Positions 54,786-64,000 of a stretch of 64,000 nt of DNA are shown one piece after another (the first letter of the stretch is position 1; each line of letters opens with the position of its first letter). The DNA comes from Desulfuromusa kysingii (GTDB taxonomy: Bacteria > Desulfobacterota > Desulfuromonadia > Desulfuromonadales > Geopsychrobacteraceae), in the NCBI RefSeq assembly GCF_900107645.1, contig NZ_FNQN01000006.1:62001-126000 (forward strand), given 5' to 3'. Below the pieces are notes generated by a model, which worked only from the letters and a program-made list of their open reading frames with translations, did not search any database and had not been told where the DNA came from. A program made the position numbers and the translations under genes.

Positions 54786-56174
54786 TCAAGTCGCATTTTC
54801 CTTTATGTAATCTTTAACTTGATTCTTTTCAGCAGGGATAGTCGTCAATCTTTTCTCGCAAGTGGTGAGTTTCGACAATGCTTCAGGAAGAATTGGATCC
54901 TGTCCTGTAGCTTTTTTAACAGTATCACCAAATTTAGCAGGATGTGCTGTTGCTAAACAGACCAATGGAGTCTGTGGATTGCTCTCTTTTCGACCAACAG
55001 CGACACCAACTGCCGTATGTGGATCAAGAATATATCCGTTTTCTAGGTAGAAGGATTTGATGGTTGCCAGAGTTTCCTCGTCATTAATTGATGAGGTTGA
55101 AAAATCGTTTTTGAGGCGCTGTTTTTGGTCGGCGGTGAAATCCAGGCGCCCATTCTGTTTGAAGCTGGCCATCATCTGCATCACACTCTGTGCATTGCAG
55201 TCAAGGAGGTAGTACAAGTAGCGTTCAAAGTTACTAGCGACTTGTATGTCCATAGAGGGGGAGAGTGAATGATGGACTTCTGCCATTGAATAGTCCCCGG
55301 ACTTTATACAGCGGCTGAGAATATTGTTAGCGTTGGTGGCTAATATCAATTGGTTAATGGGCACCCCCATCTGCTTGGCGATATAACCGGCAAAGATATC
55401 ACCAAAATTACCGGTGGGAACGGAGACATCAATTTGTTCAGCTCCCGTTTCCTGAGACACTTGATACCAGGCGTAGAAGTAGTAAACCACCTGAGCCAGA
55501 ACTCGCGCCCAGTTGATGGAGTTGACTGCCCCTAAAGAGAACTGCTTCTTGAATTGCAAATCACCAAATATCTCTTTAACTATAGATTGAGCATCATCAA
55601 AAGTCCCTTCAACGGCTAAATTAAAGACGTTTTCATCTGTGACCGTGGTCATTTGTAATTCTTGAATCGGTGAGACATGACCTTTAGGGTGCAAGATAAA
55701 AATATTAATATTTTTCTTGCCCCTGACCCCGTAGATGGCCGCACTTCCTGTGTCGCCACTGGTTGCTCCAATGATATTCATCTTCTGAGAATTTTTAGTT
55801 AAAAGATATTCAAATAGATTACCGAGAAATTGCAGAGCTATATCTTTAAAGGCGAAAGTTGGCCCATGGAATAACTCCAGAATATAGAGATCATCCTGCT
55901 TGATGACTGGAGTAATTTGAGCATGATCAAAGTTTGCGTAGGAACGGTCAATAATTTCTTTCAGCTCTGCTGCGGGGATGTCGGTTGCAAACTTGGATAT
56001 AATTTTAAAGGCCAGATCAGGGTAGGGGAGTTGATCCATTGATTGTAATTCTTGCTTTGATAGCTGAGGAATTGCTTCTGGCAGGAGTAAACCGCCGTCA
56101 TCAGCCAGTCCCATCATAACGGCATCGCTAAAGCTTAATCCTTGAACTTGTCCACGTGTGCTGCAATATTTCAT
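54786..56174 (-). CDS. thrC: Threonine synthase
   Basis: PLP enzyme converting O-phosphohomoserine to threonine. 462 residues, class with N-terminal MKYCSTRGQ, PLP lysine in FHGPTFAFKDIALQF, GATSGDTGSAAIYG phosphate loop and PTGNFGDIFAGY. This is the longer, E. coli/yeast-like form. Single gene; ATG start with AAAGAG upstream. Confidence 0.96.
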   Translation of the reverse strand: MKYCSTRGQVQGLSFSDAVMMGLADDGGLLLPEAIPQLSKQELQSMDQLPYPDLAFKIISKFATDIPAAELKEIIDRSYANFDHAQITPVIKQDDLYILELFHGPTFAFKDIALQFLGNLFEYLLTKNSQKMNIIGATSGDTGSAAIYGVRGKKNINIFILHPKGHVSPIQELQMTTVTDENVFNLAVEGTFDDAQSIVKEIFGDLQFKKQFSLGAVNSINWARVLAQVVYYFYAWYQVSQETGAEQIDVSVPTGNFGDIFAGYIAKQMGVPINQLILATNANNILSRCIKSGDYSMAEVHHSLSPSMDIQVASNFERYLYYLLDCNAQSVMQMMASFKQNGRLDFTADQKQRLKNDFSTSSINDEETLATIKSFYLENGYILDPHTAVGVAVGRKESNPQTPLVCLATAHPAKFGDTVKKATGQDPILPEALSKLTTCEKRLTTIPAEKNQVKDYIKENAT

Positions 56175-56270
56175 AACCGTTCTCTTTCTTACTAAAGATT
56201 ATCGTTAATCGATTTATTACACTGAGCCGTCATACTATCAATAAATATGCTTGAGTGAAAGTTGTGGATT

Positions 56271-56309
56271 AAAAAAAAGGCAGGGAATTCCGTTTGGAAC
56301 TCCCTGCCT
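56271..56309 (-). terminator. Terminator after maeB
   Basis: On the minus strand AGGCAGGGA-G-TTCC and GGAA-T-TCCCTGCCT pair around AAAC, a 13-bp stem with one mismatch, followed by eight T. Confidence 0.88.
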
Positions 56310-56337
56310 GATAGTACCTTAAGTTGTTTTCTGGTGC

Positions 56338-58596
56338 TTATCGTTTATTTCCTTGAGCATCAACGACGGCAACAGCGGCCATGTTGATAACATCAGCAAC
56401 ATCATCACCTCTTTGCAGGACATGAACCGGTTTTTTGGTGCCCATCAAAATTGGGCCAACCGCTTCGGCGCCACCGAGTTTGCTAAGGAGTTTGTAGCTG
56501 ATATTTCCTGATTGCAAGTCGGGGAAAATAAAAACGTTCGCATCGCCCTTAAGCATTGAGAAGGGATATTGATTCGCCATTAATTCAGGATCAAGGGCGA
56601 CATTAGCCTGAATTTCACCATCGATAATTAAGTCGGGTGCTTGCTCTTTTACAAGAGCTGTGGCCTTCTTGACTTTTGCAGCAAAGGGATGACTGGTGCT
56701 GCCGAAGTTGGAGAAAGAGAGCATCGCAACTTTAGGAACAATATCAAATTTACGGACTTCTTCTGCTGTAAGGATTGCTGTTTCCGCAAGCTCTTCAGCT
56801 GTCGGGTCAATAGTCACTGTGGCATCAGCAATAAAGACCACTTTTTTCTTGAAAACCATCATATACATACCATGAACTTTGGACAGCTCTTCATGTTTGC
56901 CAATGATTTCCAGCGCGGGTTTAATGGTTTCTGGATAGTGGTGACTAATGCCTGAAAGCATGGTGTCAGCATCACCATTCTGGACCATCATGGCCCCAAA
57001 ATAATTGTTATTCGACCTCATTCTGCGTTTCGCACCAGTGGGTGTGATCCCTTTGCGTTGGCGGATTTCAAGTAACTTCTCAACATAGATGTCACAATTT
57101 ACGCATTCCCTTGGATCAAGGATCTGAATATCTCCAAGTTCCAATTTCATCTCCTCAATCCGATCGCGAATCAGTTTCTCATCCCCGAGGAGGATAGGAA
57201 TAGCAATCTTTTCATTGACAAGGATCTGAGCGGCACGGAGAATTTTATCATCTTCACCTTCAGGGAAGACAATCCGTTTTGGGTTCGCCTTGGCTTTATT
57301 AATCAGGGTGCGCATGACTTGTTTAGAACGCCCTTGCAGAGCTTCCAGAGAATCACAATATTTTTGCATGTCTGCAATTGGACGGCGGGCAACACCAGAG
57401 TCCATAGCGGCTTGTGCAACAGCTGGCGCAACATGGAGTAATACCCGTGGATCAAACGGTTTCGGAATGATATATTCGCGCCCAAACTCGATGCTTTCAC
57501 CTGCGTAAGCTCGACGTACAGAATCCGGAACATCCATTTTTGCAAGTTCTGCCAATGCTTTGACTGCAGCGAGTTTCATTTCATCATTTATGGCACTGGC
57601 TTGAACATCCAGGGCGCCACGGAAGAGGAAGGGAAAGCAAAGAACATTGTTCACTTGATTTGCATAATCTGAACGACCCGTCCCAATGATGACATCATCA
57701 CGCACTGCTTTGGCTTCAGGTGGGGTGATTTCTGGATCTGGATTGGCCATAGCAAATACGATTGGATCTTTGGCCATCGTTTTAAGAACTTCAGGGGTTA
57801 ACGCTCCTTTGGCAGAAACGCCAAAGAAAATATCTGCGCCGACCATAGCTTCAGCAAGGGTTCTTGCGTCCGTATTGGCGGCTAGACGTTCTTTATATTC
57901 ATTCATGCCCTCTGTTCGACCTTTGTAAATGACCCCTTTGGTATCACAGAGAATAATGTTATCTTTATCAATGCCCATCGTAATAGCTAAATTGGCACAG
58001 GCAATGCCGGCGGCACCAGCTCCGTTAACGACCATTTTTATCTTAGTAACATCTTTACCAACAATCTCTATGGCGTTAAGCATGCCTGCTGCGGCAATGA
58101 TGGCTGTTCCATGTTGATCATCATGAAAAACAGGGATATCCATGATTTTTTTCAGTTCTTCCTCAATATAAAAACATTCTGGCCCTTTTATGTCTTCCAG
58201 GTTAATTCCGCCGAAAGTAGGTTCCAACAGTTTTACGGTACGAATAATTTCATCGGAGTCTTTGGTGTCTAGCTCAATGTCAAAAACGTCAACATCGGCG
58301 AAAGTCTTGAAGAGAACTCCTTTTCCTTCCATAACTGGTTTGCCCGCAAGAGCACCAATATTACCGAGCCCAAGAACTGCGGTACCATTGGAAACAACAC
58401 CGACCAAGTTGCCTTTTGCTGTATATTCATAGGCGTCAGCTGGGTTTTTTTCGATATCGAGGCAGGGTTCTGCGACGCCAGGGCTATAAGCGAGGGCTAG
58501 ATCGTGACTGGTGGCACATGGTTTGGTTGTAATGACTTCAATTTTACCTTTTCGGCCGCTACTGTGGTATTTGAGGGCCTCTTCGCGCATTGACAT
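56338..58596 (-). CDS. maeB: NADP-dependent malic enzyme with phosphotransacetylase domain
   Basis: 752 residues. N-terminal malic enzyme (about 1-425) with [31 protein letters not shown] and [14 protein letters not shown]-terminal phosphate acetyltransferase-like domain (about 430-752), which in MaeB regulates activity in response to acetyl-CoA and is usually not catalytic. Oxidatively decarboxylates malate to pyruvate with NADP. Start [11 protein letters not shown] at 58596 chosen for AGGAGG upstream; the open frame to 58650 is unsupported. Confidence 0.95.
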   Translation of the reverse strand: MSMREEALKYHSSGRKGKIEVITTKPCATSHDLALAYSPGVAEPCLDIEKNPADAYEYTAKGNLVGVVSNGTAVLGLGNIGALAGKPVMEGKGVLFKTFADVDVFDIELDTKDSDEIIRTVKLLEPTFGGINLEDIKGPECFYIEEELKKIMDIPVFHDDQHGTAIIAAAGMLNAIEIVGKDVTKIKMVVNGAGAAGIACANLAITMGIDKDNIILCDTKGVIYKGRTEGMNEYKERLAANTDARTLAEAMVGADIFFGVSAKGALTPEVLKTMAKDPIVFAMANPDPEITPPEAKAVRDDVIIGTGRSDYANQVNNVLCFPFLFRGALDVQASAINDEMKLAAVKALAELAKMDVPDSVRRAYAGESIEFGREYIIPKPFDPRVLLHVAPAVAQAAMDSGVARRPIADMQKYCDSLEALQGRSKQVMRTLINKAKANPKRIVFPEGEDDKILRAAQILVNEKIAIPILLGDEKLIRDRIEEMKLELGDIQILDPRECVNCDIYVEKLLEIRQRKGITPTGAKRRMRSNNNYFGAMMVQNGDADTMLSGISHHYPETIKPALEIIGKHEELSKVHGMYMMVFKKKVVFIADATVTIDPTAEELAETAILTAEEVRKFDIVPKVAMLSFSNFGSTSHPFAAKVKKATALVKEQAPDLIIDGEIQANVALDPELMANQYPFSMLKGDANVFIFPDLQSGNISYKLLSKLGGAEAVGPILMGTKKPVHVLQRGDDVADVINMAAVAVVDAQGNKR

Positions 58597-58930
58597 GTGA
58601 GTGTTTCCTCCTGTAAAGAAGTAGTTAAAAAATTGTATTGAAAGTTTCACGAGGTTAAAACATAGTTAAAAATTACTTAAACTAAACAACTATAGTTCTG
58701 CTAAAAAAAAGTCAAGTTAATACTCTTCAATCATCCAACAGTCCTCTTTTATAATGCATACTGTCGCAATGCTGGTGCCAATTATGGGGTAAATAAATAG
58801 TGACTTTAAAGCAGGATGTTAGATTGATTGGATCGAAAAAATACTCTATATGGGATGTATTTGGTGTGAGAATCCGTATTAAATGGCTAAAAACCACCAT
58901 TTTTTATAAAAATGAAAGTCTGAATTAAGA
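58597..58930. other. Intergenic region between divergent maeB and phosphoesterase genes
   Basis: About 330 bases with no open frame of note. On the minus strand TTGACT and TATAGT (58715-58689) are 15 bases apart, a possible but short-spaced maeB promoter. An AT palindrome CATTTTTTATAAAAATG (58898-58914) precedes the plus-strand gene. Confidence 0.35.
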
Positions 58931-59455
58931 ATGAAAATAGGGGTATTATCCGATACACATCTGCACTCTCTTGATGCCGGATCAAAGTTAGCAAGCAAGT
59001 TGCTAAACGGACCGTTCACAGACGTTGATGTTATTCTTCATGCAGGAGACTGCGTCTTTACCGACTTGGAGAACTGCTTTTACCCTATTCCATGGTATGG
59101 TGTCCGTGGAAATATGGATGTTGGGCAAGCGACTCTCCCTGTCAGCAGAGTTCTTGACCTTGGCGGTAAGAAAATCGGCATGATTCACGGCTGGGGATCC
59201 GGATGCGACATAGAAACGCATGTCCTTGACTATTTCGCAGATTGCCATTTGGATGTCTTGATCTTTGGTCATAGTCACCGACCCGTTTGTCGTCAACTCA
59301 ATAATATGTTGCTGCTTAATCCTGGTAGTCCAACAGATCGTCGGTCTGCACCGTATCATACAGTTGCACTTTTAAATATTGAGTCAGATGCTGTAACAGC
59401 GGAAATCATCCGCATTGATAATAGAGTAACTTCAAAACATTATGAAAAAGGTTAA
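58931..59455 (+). CDS. YfcE/MJ0936-type phosphodiesterase
   Basis: 174 residues, calcineurin-like metallophosphoesterase: metal ligands in LSDTHLHS, ILHAGDCVF, VRGNMD, IHGWGSGC and FGHSHRPV (GHSH). Family members hydrolyse small phosphodiesters in vitro; the cell substrate is unknown. Start at ATG 58931. Followed 11 bases later by exbB, so possibly co-transcribed. Confidence 0.9.
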   Translation: MKIGVLSDTHLHSLDAGSKLASKLLNGPFTDVDVILHAGDCVFTDLENCFYPIPWYGVRGNMDVGQATLPVSRVLDLGGKKIGMIHGWGSGCDIETHVLDYFADCHLDVLIFGHSHRPVCRQLNNMLLLNPGSPTDRRSAPYHTVALLNIESDAVTAEIIRIDNRVTSKHYEKG

Positions 59456-59466
59456 GGTTTATTGAC

Positions 59467-60066
59467 ATGATTGATTTCTTTACCCGTGGCGGCCCACTCA
59501 TGTATCCTCTTCTGCTCTGTTCAGTGATCGGGTGGGCAATATTTATGGAGCGATTATTTGCTTTTATCAAGGTGCGTCGTCATTTAAAACCTCTTTACCG
59601 GACTGTAAAATCATATATTCAGGACGATGATTTGACCAAAGCAATTGATCTCTGCGCTGAAGTTAAGTCACCGCTGGCAAGAATTTTGTTGGTTGTTGTT
59701 AAAAATCATGGTTCCAAACGTAGCTATTTGAAGTCGCTTGCTGAGGAGATCGGTGAGCGTGAAGCTGTTTCATTACAACGCTATTTAGGACTACTCGGAA
59801 CCATTGCGAACATTTCTCCGCTTCTGGGTTTGTTAGGCACAGTTTTAGGCATGATCAAGGCATTTAATGTCATGGCAACCCAAGGGATGGGAACTCCGGC
59901 GACATTGGGTGGGGGGATTTCTGAGGCATTGATTACAACCGCGGCGGGATTGACCGTTGCCGTGCCGATGTTGTTGCTCCACCGTTATCTGTCTGGACGT
60001 TCCGAAGGGTTGATTCTTGAGCTTGAAGAAGCGACTATGAAAATTGTTGATTTAGTTGAGGAATAG
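59467..60066 (+). CDS. MotA/TolQ/ExbB proton channel family protein
   Basis: 199 residues with three membrane helices: YPLLLCSVIGWAIFMERLFA, GLLGTIANISPLLGLLGTVLGMI (channel Thr/Gly motif), and GLTVAVPMLLLHRYL. Forms a proton-driven motor with the ExbD/TolR protein 6 bases downstream. No tonB, tolA or pal lies nearby in the window, so TonB or Tol identity is open. Confidence 0.9.
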   Translation: MIDFFTRGGPLMYPLLLCSVIGWAIFMERLFAFIKVRRHLKPLYRTVKSYIQDDDLTKAIDLCAEVKSPLARILLVVVKNHGSKRSYLKSLAEEIGEREAVSLQRYLGLLGTIANISPLLGLLGTVLGMIKAFNVMATQGMGTPATLGGGISEALITTAAGLTVAVPMLLLHRYLSGRSEGLILELEEATMKIVDLVEE

Positions 60067-60072
60067 ATTGTC

Positions 60073-60489
60073 ATGGGGTTTCGTAAAAAAAGTCTGGAAG
60101 CACCAAAAGTAGATTTGACACCCATGATTGATGTGGTTTTTTTGTTGCTGATCTTTTTTATGATTTCGACAACATTCATTGAGCGTCCAGGCTTAAATAT
60201 CAATCTCCCAGAGTCGAGTTCTGAACAGATTAAACATAGCCAGAAAGAGGTCCAAATTTACCTGGCTGAAAACGGTGATATTTATTTGCATCAAGAGAAG
60301 ATCTCTTTTGCCGCATTCGTAGCTCACTTGGAGAGCATCGCTCCGGAAGAAGTTCAATATATGACCTTTATCCTGATGGCTGACAAGGCCGCCAAACATG
60401 GTACTGTGGTGCAACTAATGGACGCGGCAAAACATGCTGGTTTCAAAAATCTGGCCATAGCAACAGATAGGGATGTCACAAATGATTAA
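60073..60489 (+). CDS. ExbD/TolR family protein
   Basis: 138 residues: short cytoplasmic start, one membrane helix with the essential Asp in VDLTPMIDVVFLLLIFFM, and a periplasmic domain (about 40-138) with KAAKHGTVVQLMDAAKHAGF. Partner of the ExbB-like protein. Ribosome site GAGGA. Confidence 0.91.
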   Translation: MGFRKKSLEAPKVDLTPMIDVVFLLLIFFMISTTFIERPGLNINLPESSSEQIKHSQKEVQIYLAENGDIYLHQEKISFAAFVAHLESIAPEEVQYMTFILMADKAAKHGTVVQLMDAAKHAGFKNLAIATDRDVTND

Positions 60490-60577
60490 AGACTATCGTG
60501 GGGGTCTTTAATCAGCACGTTCCAGCGTTTTATTCACCTTTCACCTGCTCCCATATTAACAGAGTTATTTATCATAA

Positions 60578-61630
60578 ATGAGTACTCATAAAATTGATCT
60601 TAAAAGTTTAAATTGCCAGCAACTCGAAGAATTTCTTTCCCGCATGGGGAAGGAGAAATATCGAGCAAAACAGATTTTACACTGGATATATCAACGTCAC
60701 GTTCTAGATTTTGAGGAAATGACCGATCTTGCAAAAAAGTTCCGTTGTGACTTGGCAGAGCAGGCGTTTATTTCGTCATTTCTTCCCGAAATGGTAGAAA
60801 CGAGTGAGGATGGTACACGTAAGTATCTCTTCCGGCTTGATGATGGTCAAACAATAGAAGCTGTTAGAATTCCAATGGATGAGAGTCGGGCGACTTTATG
60901 TATCTCAACGCAAGTTGGTTGTGCTATGGGATGTCAGTTCTGTATGACTGGCACTTTTGGTCTCGCTCGAAACCTACGTACTGAGGAAATCGTCAATCAG
61001 GTTTGCGCAGCCTTGCAGGATGGTCCTATCAGCAATATTGTCTTGATGGGGATGGGAGAACCACTGCATAACTTAGATAATGTTGTTACCGCGCTACAGA
61101 TTCTATATCTCGATGATGGCTTAGGATATGGGACGCGTCGGGTGACCTTATCAACCTGTGGACTGGTTCCGGAGATCAGGGAATTAAGTCGGCGGATCAA
61201 GGTGAACCTTGCTGTATCTCTTAATGCATCGACCAATGAAATTCGTGATCGTCTTATGCCTGTGAATCAGCGCTATCCCCTTGAAGAATTGCTCCCTGCT
61301 TGCCGTGATTATGCGCAGACGACCAAGCAACGGGTAACGTTCGAATATATTCTTATCGGCGATGTTAATAACTCAATTGCTGATGCAAAGAGATTGGTTG
61401 CACTTCTTCACGGCGTTCGCTGTAAAGTTAATCTGATCGCCTATAACGAACATCAAGGCGCCCCCTTTAACGCCCCTTCAGAAGAGTCGATCAAGGCATT
61501 TCAAAGCTACTTATTGCAACGTGATATTGTCGCCACCTTACGAGCGAGCAAAGGGCAGGACATATCGGCCGCCTGTGGGCAACTCAAGGGGAAGTTTGCT
61601 GAGCAATCATTAAACTGTACTTTTGAATAA
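60578..61630 (+). CDS. rlmN: 23S rRNA/tRNA adenine-C2 methyltransferase
   Basis: Radical SAM enzyme of 350 residues with the CxxxCxxC site (CAMGCQFC in VGCAMGCQFCMTGTFG), N-terminal helical RNA-binding domain (ILHWIYQRH) and the C-terminal catalytic Cys in ISAACGQLKG. Methylates A2503 of 23S rRNA and A37 of some tRNAs. No strong ribosome site before the ATG. Followed by mtnP in the same direction. Confidence 0.96.
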   Translation: MSTHKIDLKSLNCQQLEEFLSRMGKEKYRAKQILHWIYQRHVLDFEEMTDLAKKFRCDLAEQAFISSFLPEMVETSEDGTRKYLFRLDDGQTIEAVRIPMDESRATLCISTQVGCAMGCQFCMTGTFGLARNLRTEEIVNQVCAALQDGPISNIVLMGMGEPLHNLDNVVTALQILYLDDGLGYGTRRVTLSTCGLVPEIRELSRRIKVNLAVSLNASTNEIRDRLMPVNQRYPLEELLPACRDYAQTTKQRVTFEYILIGDVNNSIADAKRLVALLHGVRCKVNLIAYNEHQGAPFNAPSEESIKAFQSYLLQRDIVATLRASKGQDISAACGQLKGKFAEQSLNCTFE

Positions 61631-61661
61631 TATTATTTAGTCTGTTTGGAGGATTTTCAAG

Positions 61662-62537
61662 ATGAAACAACCTGTAATTGGAGTGATTGGCGGCAGTGGC
61701 CTTTATGAAATAGAAGGTTTGACGGATGTCAGTGAGGTGGTTTTAGAGACCCCTTTTGGTGATCCTTCCGACGCGTATATCACCGGAACTCTTGATGGCG
61801 TGCGGATGATCTTCTTGCCACGTCATGGCCGTGGCCATCGATTATTGCCTTCTGAAGTTAATTACCGTGCAAATATCTATGGAATGAAGACTCTCGGGGT
61901 TGAATCCATCATTTCTGTTTCTGCTGTCGGTAGTATGAAAGAGGAGATCGTCCCCGGAGACATCGTTATCCCCGATCAATACGTTGATCGTACTCATGGG
62001 AAACGGGCGTCAACATTTTTTGGTCATGGGATTGTTGGTCATGTCCAGTTTGCTGACCCCGTGTGTAACGAACTCTCGTCTGTCCTTGTTGCTGCTGCTC
62101 AAAAAGTGGGGGCGACAGTTCATCAAGGTGGCACCTATGTCTGCATTGAAGGACCAACTTTTTCAACCCGGGCCGAATCAAATCTTTATCGGAGTTGGGG
62201 TGTTGATATTATTGGCATGACCAATCTGCCTGAAGCACGCTTAGCCCGCGAGGCTGAGATTTGCTATGGAACGGTCGCTCTGGCGACCGACTATGATTGT
62301 TGGCATGACAGTCACGATGATGTCTCAGTGGAGGCTGTTATTGCGATCATTCAACAGAATGTCGCGACCGCGAAAAATATCATCAGTACTGCTGCTATGA
62401 TGCTTGCTGGACAATCTGAACCTAAAAATTGTGCCTGCTCTGAAGCGCTAAAGTTTGCAATTATGACAAAGAAAGAGATGATCCCGGCAGAGACCCGCAA
62501 AGCCCTTGAGCCTATTATTGGAAGATATCTAAAATAA
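61662..62537 (+). CDS. mtnP: S-methyl-5'-thioadenosine phosphorylase
   Basis: Phosphorolysis of methylthioadenosine to adenine and methylthioribose 1-phosphate in methionine salvage. 291 residues: GVIGGSGLYEI, FLPRHGRGHR and VCIEGPTFSTRAE, then MTNLPEARLAREAEI (purine site). Ribosome site GGAGG. A PfkB kinase follows 12 bases later, so the two may share a salvage route. Confidence 0.94.
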   Translation: MKQPVIGVIGGSGLYEIEGLTDVSEVVLETPFGDPSDAYITGTLDGVRMIFLPRHGRGHRLLPSEVNYRANIYGMKTLGVESIISVSAVGSMKEEIVPGDIVIPDQYVDRTHGKRASTFFGHGIVGHVQFADPVCNELSSVLVAAAQKVGATVHQGGTYVCIEGPTFSTRAESNLYRSWGVDIIGMTNLPEARLAREAEICYGTVALATDYDCWHDSHDDVSVEAVIAIIQQNVATAKNIISTAAMMLAGQSEPKNCACSEALKFAIMTKKEMIPAETRKALEPIIGRYLK

Positions 62538-62549
62538 AGGATTTTTAGT

Positions 62550-63461
62550 ATGAGCATTCTTGTTGTTGGTAGTGTTGCCTTTGATTCAATAAAAACTCCT
62601 TTTGGGGTCGCAGAAGATGTCCTCGGTGGCTCAGCCAGCTATTTCTCAACTTCAGCCAGTTTTTTTACCGATGTCAATCTGGTCGCCGTTGTCGGTGATG
62701 ATTTTCCTCAGGAACACGTTGATTTTCTCCAAAGTCGCAAGGTTGACCTCGCCGGATTGCAAAGGACTCAAGGGGAAACGTTTCGTTGGAAAGGTCGCTA
62801 CGATTACAATTTAAATGAAGCGCATACGCTAGAGACTCATCTAAATGTGTTTGAATCCTTTAAGCCTGTTTTACCTGATAATTACTGCGATGCTGAATAT
62901 GTTTTTCTTGCGAACATCGACCCTGAATTACAACTGGAGGTTCTCCAGCAGGTTAGACATCCAAAATTGGTTGCCTGTGACACCATGAACTTTTGGATTG
63001 AGGGGAAAAAAGCCCAATTAATTAAAACTCTTTCCCGTGTTGACATCCTGCTAATAAATGAAGCCGAAGTCCGTCAACTCGCAGACGAGCCGAACCTGCT
63101 GAAAGCGGCGGAAATAGTCCGTAGCTTCGGTCCTAAAACTTTAGTGGTTAAGCGCGGTGAGTATGGGGTCCTCATGTTTGGGGAAGGATCAATCTTCTCT
63201 GCTCCTGCCTATCCTCTGGAAGAAGTTTTTGACCCGACTGGTGCTGGCGATACCTTTGCCGGTGGCTTTGTCGGATATCTGGCTGCGACCCGGAATCTGG
63301 AAGAGCACAACCTGCGCAAGGCCACAGTGTTCGGAACAGTTATGGCCTCATTTACGGTTGAAAAATTCAGTCTTGATCGACTCAGAGAAATCGAGTATTC
63401 CGAGATTGTTGATCGCTATAAAAAAATAAAAGTTCTCACAGAGTTTGCTGATATTGATTAA
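62550..63461 (+). CDS. PfkB-family carbohydrate/nucleoside kinase
   Basis: 303 residues, ribokinase fold: starts ILVVGSVAFDSI, has the anion-hole motif DPTGAGDTFAGGFVGYLA with catalytic Asp, and VKRGEYGVLMF. Sequence style resembles adenosine-kinase-like PfkB members. Adjacent to mtnP, so a nucleoside or thiosugar substrate is plausible but not shown. Ribosome site AAAGGA. Confidence 0.88.
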   Translation: MSILVVGSVAFDSIKTPFGVAEDVLGGSASYFSTSASFFTDVNLVAVVGDDFPQEHVDFLQSRKVDLAGLQRTQGETFRWKGRYDYNLNEAHTLETHLNVFESFKPVLPDNYCDAEYVFLANIDPELQLEVLQQVRHPKLVACDTMNFWIEGKKAQLIKTLSRVDILLINEAEVRQLADEPNLLKAAEIVRSFGPKTLVVKRGEYGVLMFGEGSIFSAPAYPLEEVFDPTGAGDTFAGGFVGYLAATRNLEEHNLRKATVFGTVMASFTVEKFSLDRLREIEYSEIVDRYKKIKVLTEFADID

Positions 63462-63517
63462 GTGTGTTCAAATCAGATTTTAATTATCTCGATTGATAGA
63501 TGCGCGGGGAATAACTG

Positions 63518-64000
63518 ATGTTTATTCAGCATACGAAACTTAAAAGTCTTAATGTCCCAGCCGAAAAAATCACCCACCTGCATGTGGCTTCTAGCTCGGT
63601 GCAGTTAGCTTTTTCAAGTTATCCGCCACAGTTATGCCAAGCTTATCTGTTGCAAATCTCTGGTGGCAACAAGGTGTTGATCGTCGTGGCTTTTTATCTT
63701 GAAGAAAGTCAGTCCTCAATTTTCTTTGTTCCCAAATTTGGAGAACTGCCGGCAGAAGAAGCCGCTGCTGTCTACGAAGAAGGCTACAACTTTGTAGAAT
63801 CTATGGGATTTGTTTTAACGGAATCTGATTATCACTTATTATCTGAACAAAAGAAGAAATCTTATTGGGCTGCCTTGCCGATTTGTAAACTACCAAAAGT
63901 GCAGCCGGACAAGTTATCGACAGTTACGACCAAAGAAGATGAAGAACTGCGGAAACTACGCCTCTGCAGTCTCGAAAGCTTAGGACGTATGTTTGCGTCT
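63518..64000 (+). CDS. Uncharacterised protein, cut by window end
   Basis: An open frame of 161 codons runs from ATG 63518 to the right edge with no stop, starting after a GGGG-type ribosome site. Residues include QISGGNKVLIVVAFYLEE, FVPKFGELPAEEAAAVYEEG and a charged tail KEDEELRKLRLCSLESLG. No signal peptide or membrane helix. I do not recognise the family; the rest lies outside the window. Confidence 0.68.
   Translation, partial: MFIQHTKLKSLNVPAEKITHLHVASSSVQLAFSSYPPQLCQAYLLQISGGNKVLIVVAFYLEESQSSIFFVPKFGELPAEEAAAVYEEGYNFVESMGFVLTESDYHLLSEQKKKSYWAALPICKLPKVQPDKLSTVTTKEDEELRKLRLCSLESLGRMFAS

Noticed and set aside
58898-58914. AT palindrome similar to the one at 21431 as a shared regulator site
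   Set aside because: CATTTTT-type AT palindromes arise easily by chance in AT-rich spacers; two copies are too few to claim a motif.

Overview
The window looks like a chromosomal segment of an anaerobic, probably marine or brackish, delta-proteobacterium (Desulfobacterota, most likely Desulfuromonadales). This is inference from gene content: a PrsK/PrsR two-component pair of the PEP-CTERM/exopolysaccharide type, a PurS-PurS-PurL fusion, a tetrathionate-reductase-type molybdoenzyme operon, sigma-54 activators, glycine betaine uptake and a malic enzyme-phosphotransacetylase fusion. I see no insertion sequences, prophage, CRISPR array or clear pseudogenes; coding density is high and base composition is fairly even.

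Layout. 1-5.0 kb: tail of an exopolysaccharide locus (UDP-glucose dehydrogenase, prsK, prsR) facing a fibronectin-III protein. 5.0-8.0 kb: Crp/Fnr regulator coupled to a YgbA-like nitrosative-stress protein with no normal start codon, an orphan OmpR-type regulator and an AEC transporter. 8.0-11.1 kb: gap-pgk-tpiA glycolytic operon (minus). 11.2-18 kb: MBL hydrolase-purL-purQ-purF-pyrE. 18-20.1 kb: nadB-aroQ-stand-alone DAHP-synthase-type ferredoxin-like domain (minus). 20.2-25.2 kb: lytic transglycosylase-pgsA, tRNA-Gly(GCC), a probable structured RNA behind a strong sigma-70 promoter, and a glycine betaine ABC transporter. 25.5-30.8 kb: iron alcohol dehydrogenase, small membrane proteins, zinc-ribbon protein, a split YeeE/YedE pair, SEC-C protein, Ca/Na antiporter. 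30.9-36.1 kb: Lrp regulator-decarboxylase (LysA-like)-rlmD, then glnB-glnA behind a sigma-54 promoter. 36.2-40.7 kb: hydroxyacid dehydrogenase, diadenylate cyclase fused to a YbbR domain, GST, zinc alcohol dehydrogenase. 40.8-49.8 kb: sensor kinase/NtrC-type regulator divergent from ttrB-ttrC-ttrA-chaperone. 50-53.7 kb: EFR1 ferrodoxin, secreted protein, OmpR/kinase pair. 53.8-64 kb: mscS, thrC, maeB (minus), then phosphoesterase, exbB/exbD, rlmN, mtnP, PfkB kinase and a protein cut by the window end.

How the parts work together. The best-supported local circuit is the ttr locus: a periplasmic-sensing kinase and sigma-54 activator are divergent from the reductase operon, whose upstream region carries a -24/-12-like element and two near-identical 14-bp repeats at suitable upstream distance. 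Nitrogen control is visible as a sigma-54 element before glnBA, with the uridylylation and adenylylation tyrosines (Tyr51 in PII, Tyr397 in GS) both present. Osmotic and envelope homeostasis is represented by the betaine transporter, MscS and the c-di-AMP synthase-like fusion. I did not find a clearly new multi-gene system; the most unusual items are the cyclase-YbbR fusion with an altered RHR motif, the free-standing DAHP-synthase regulatory domain, the candidate RNA at 21.7 kb and the ATC-start candidate at 5759.
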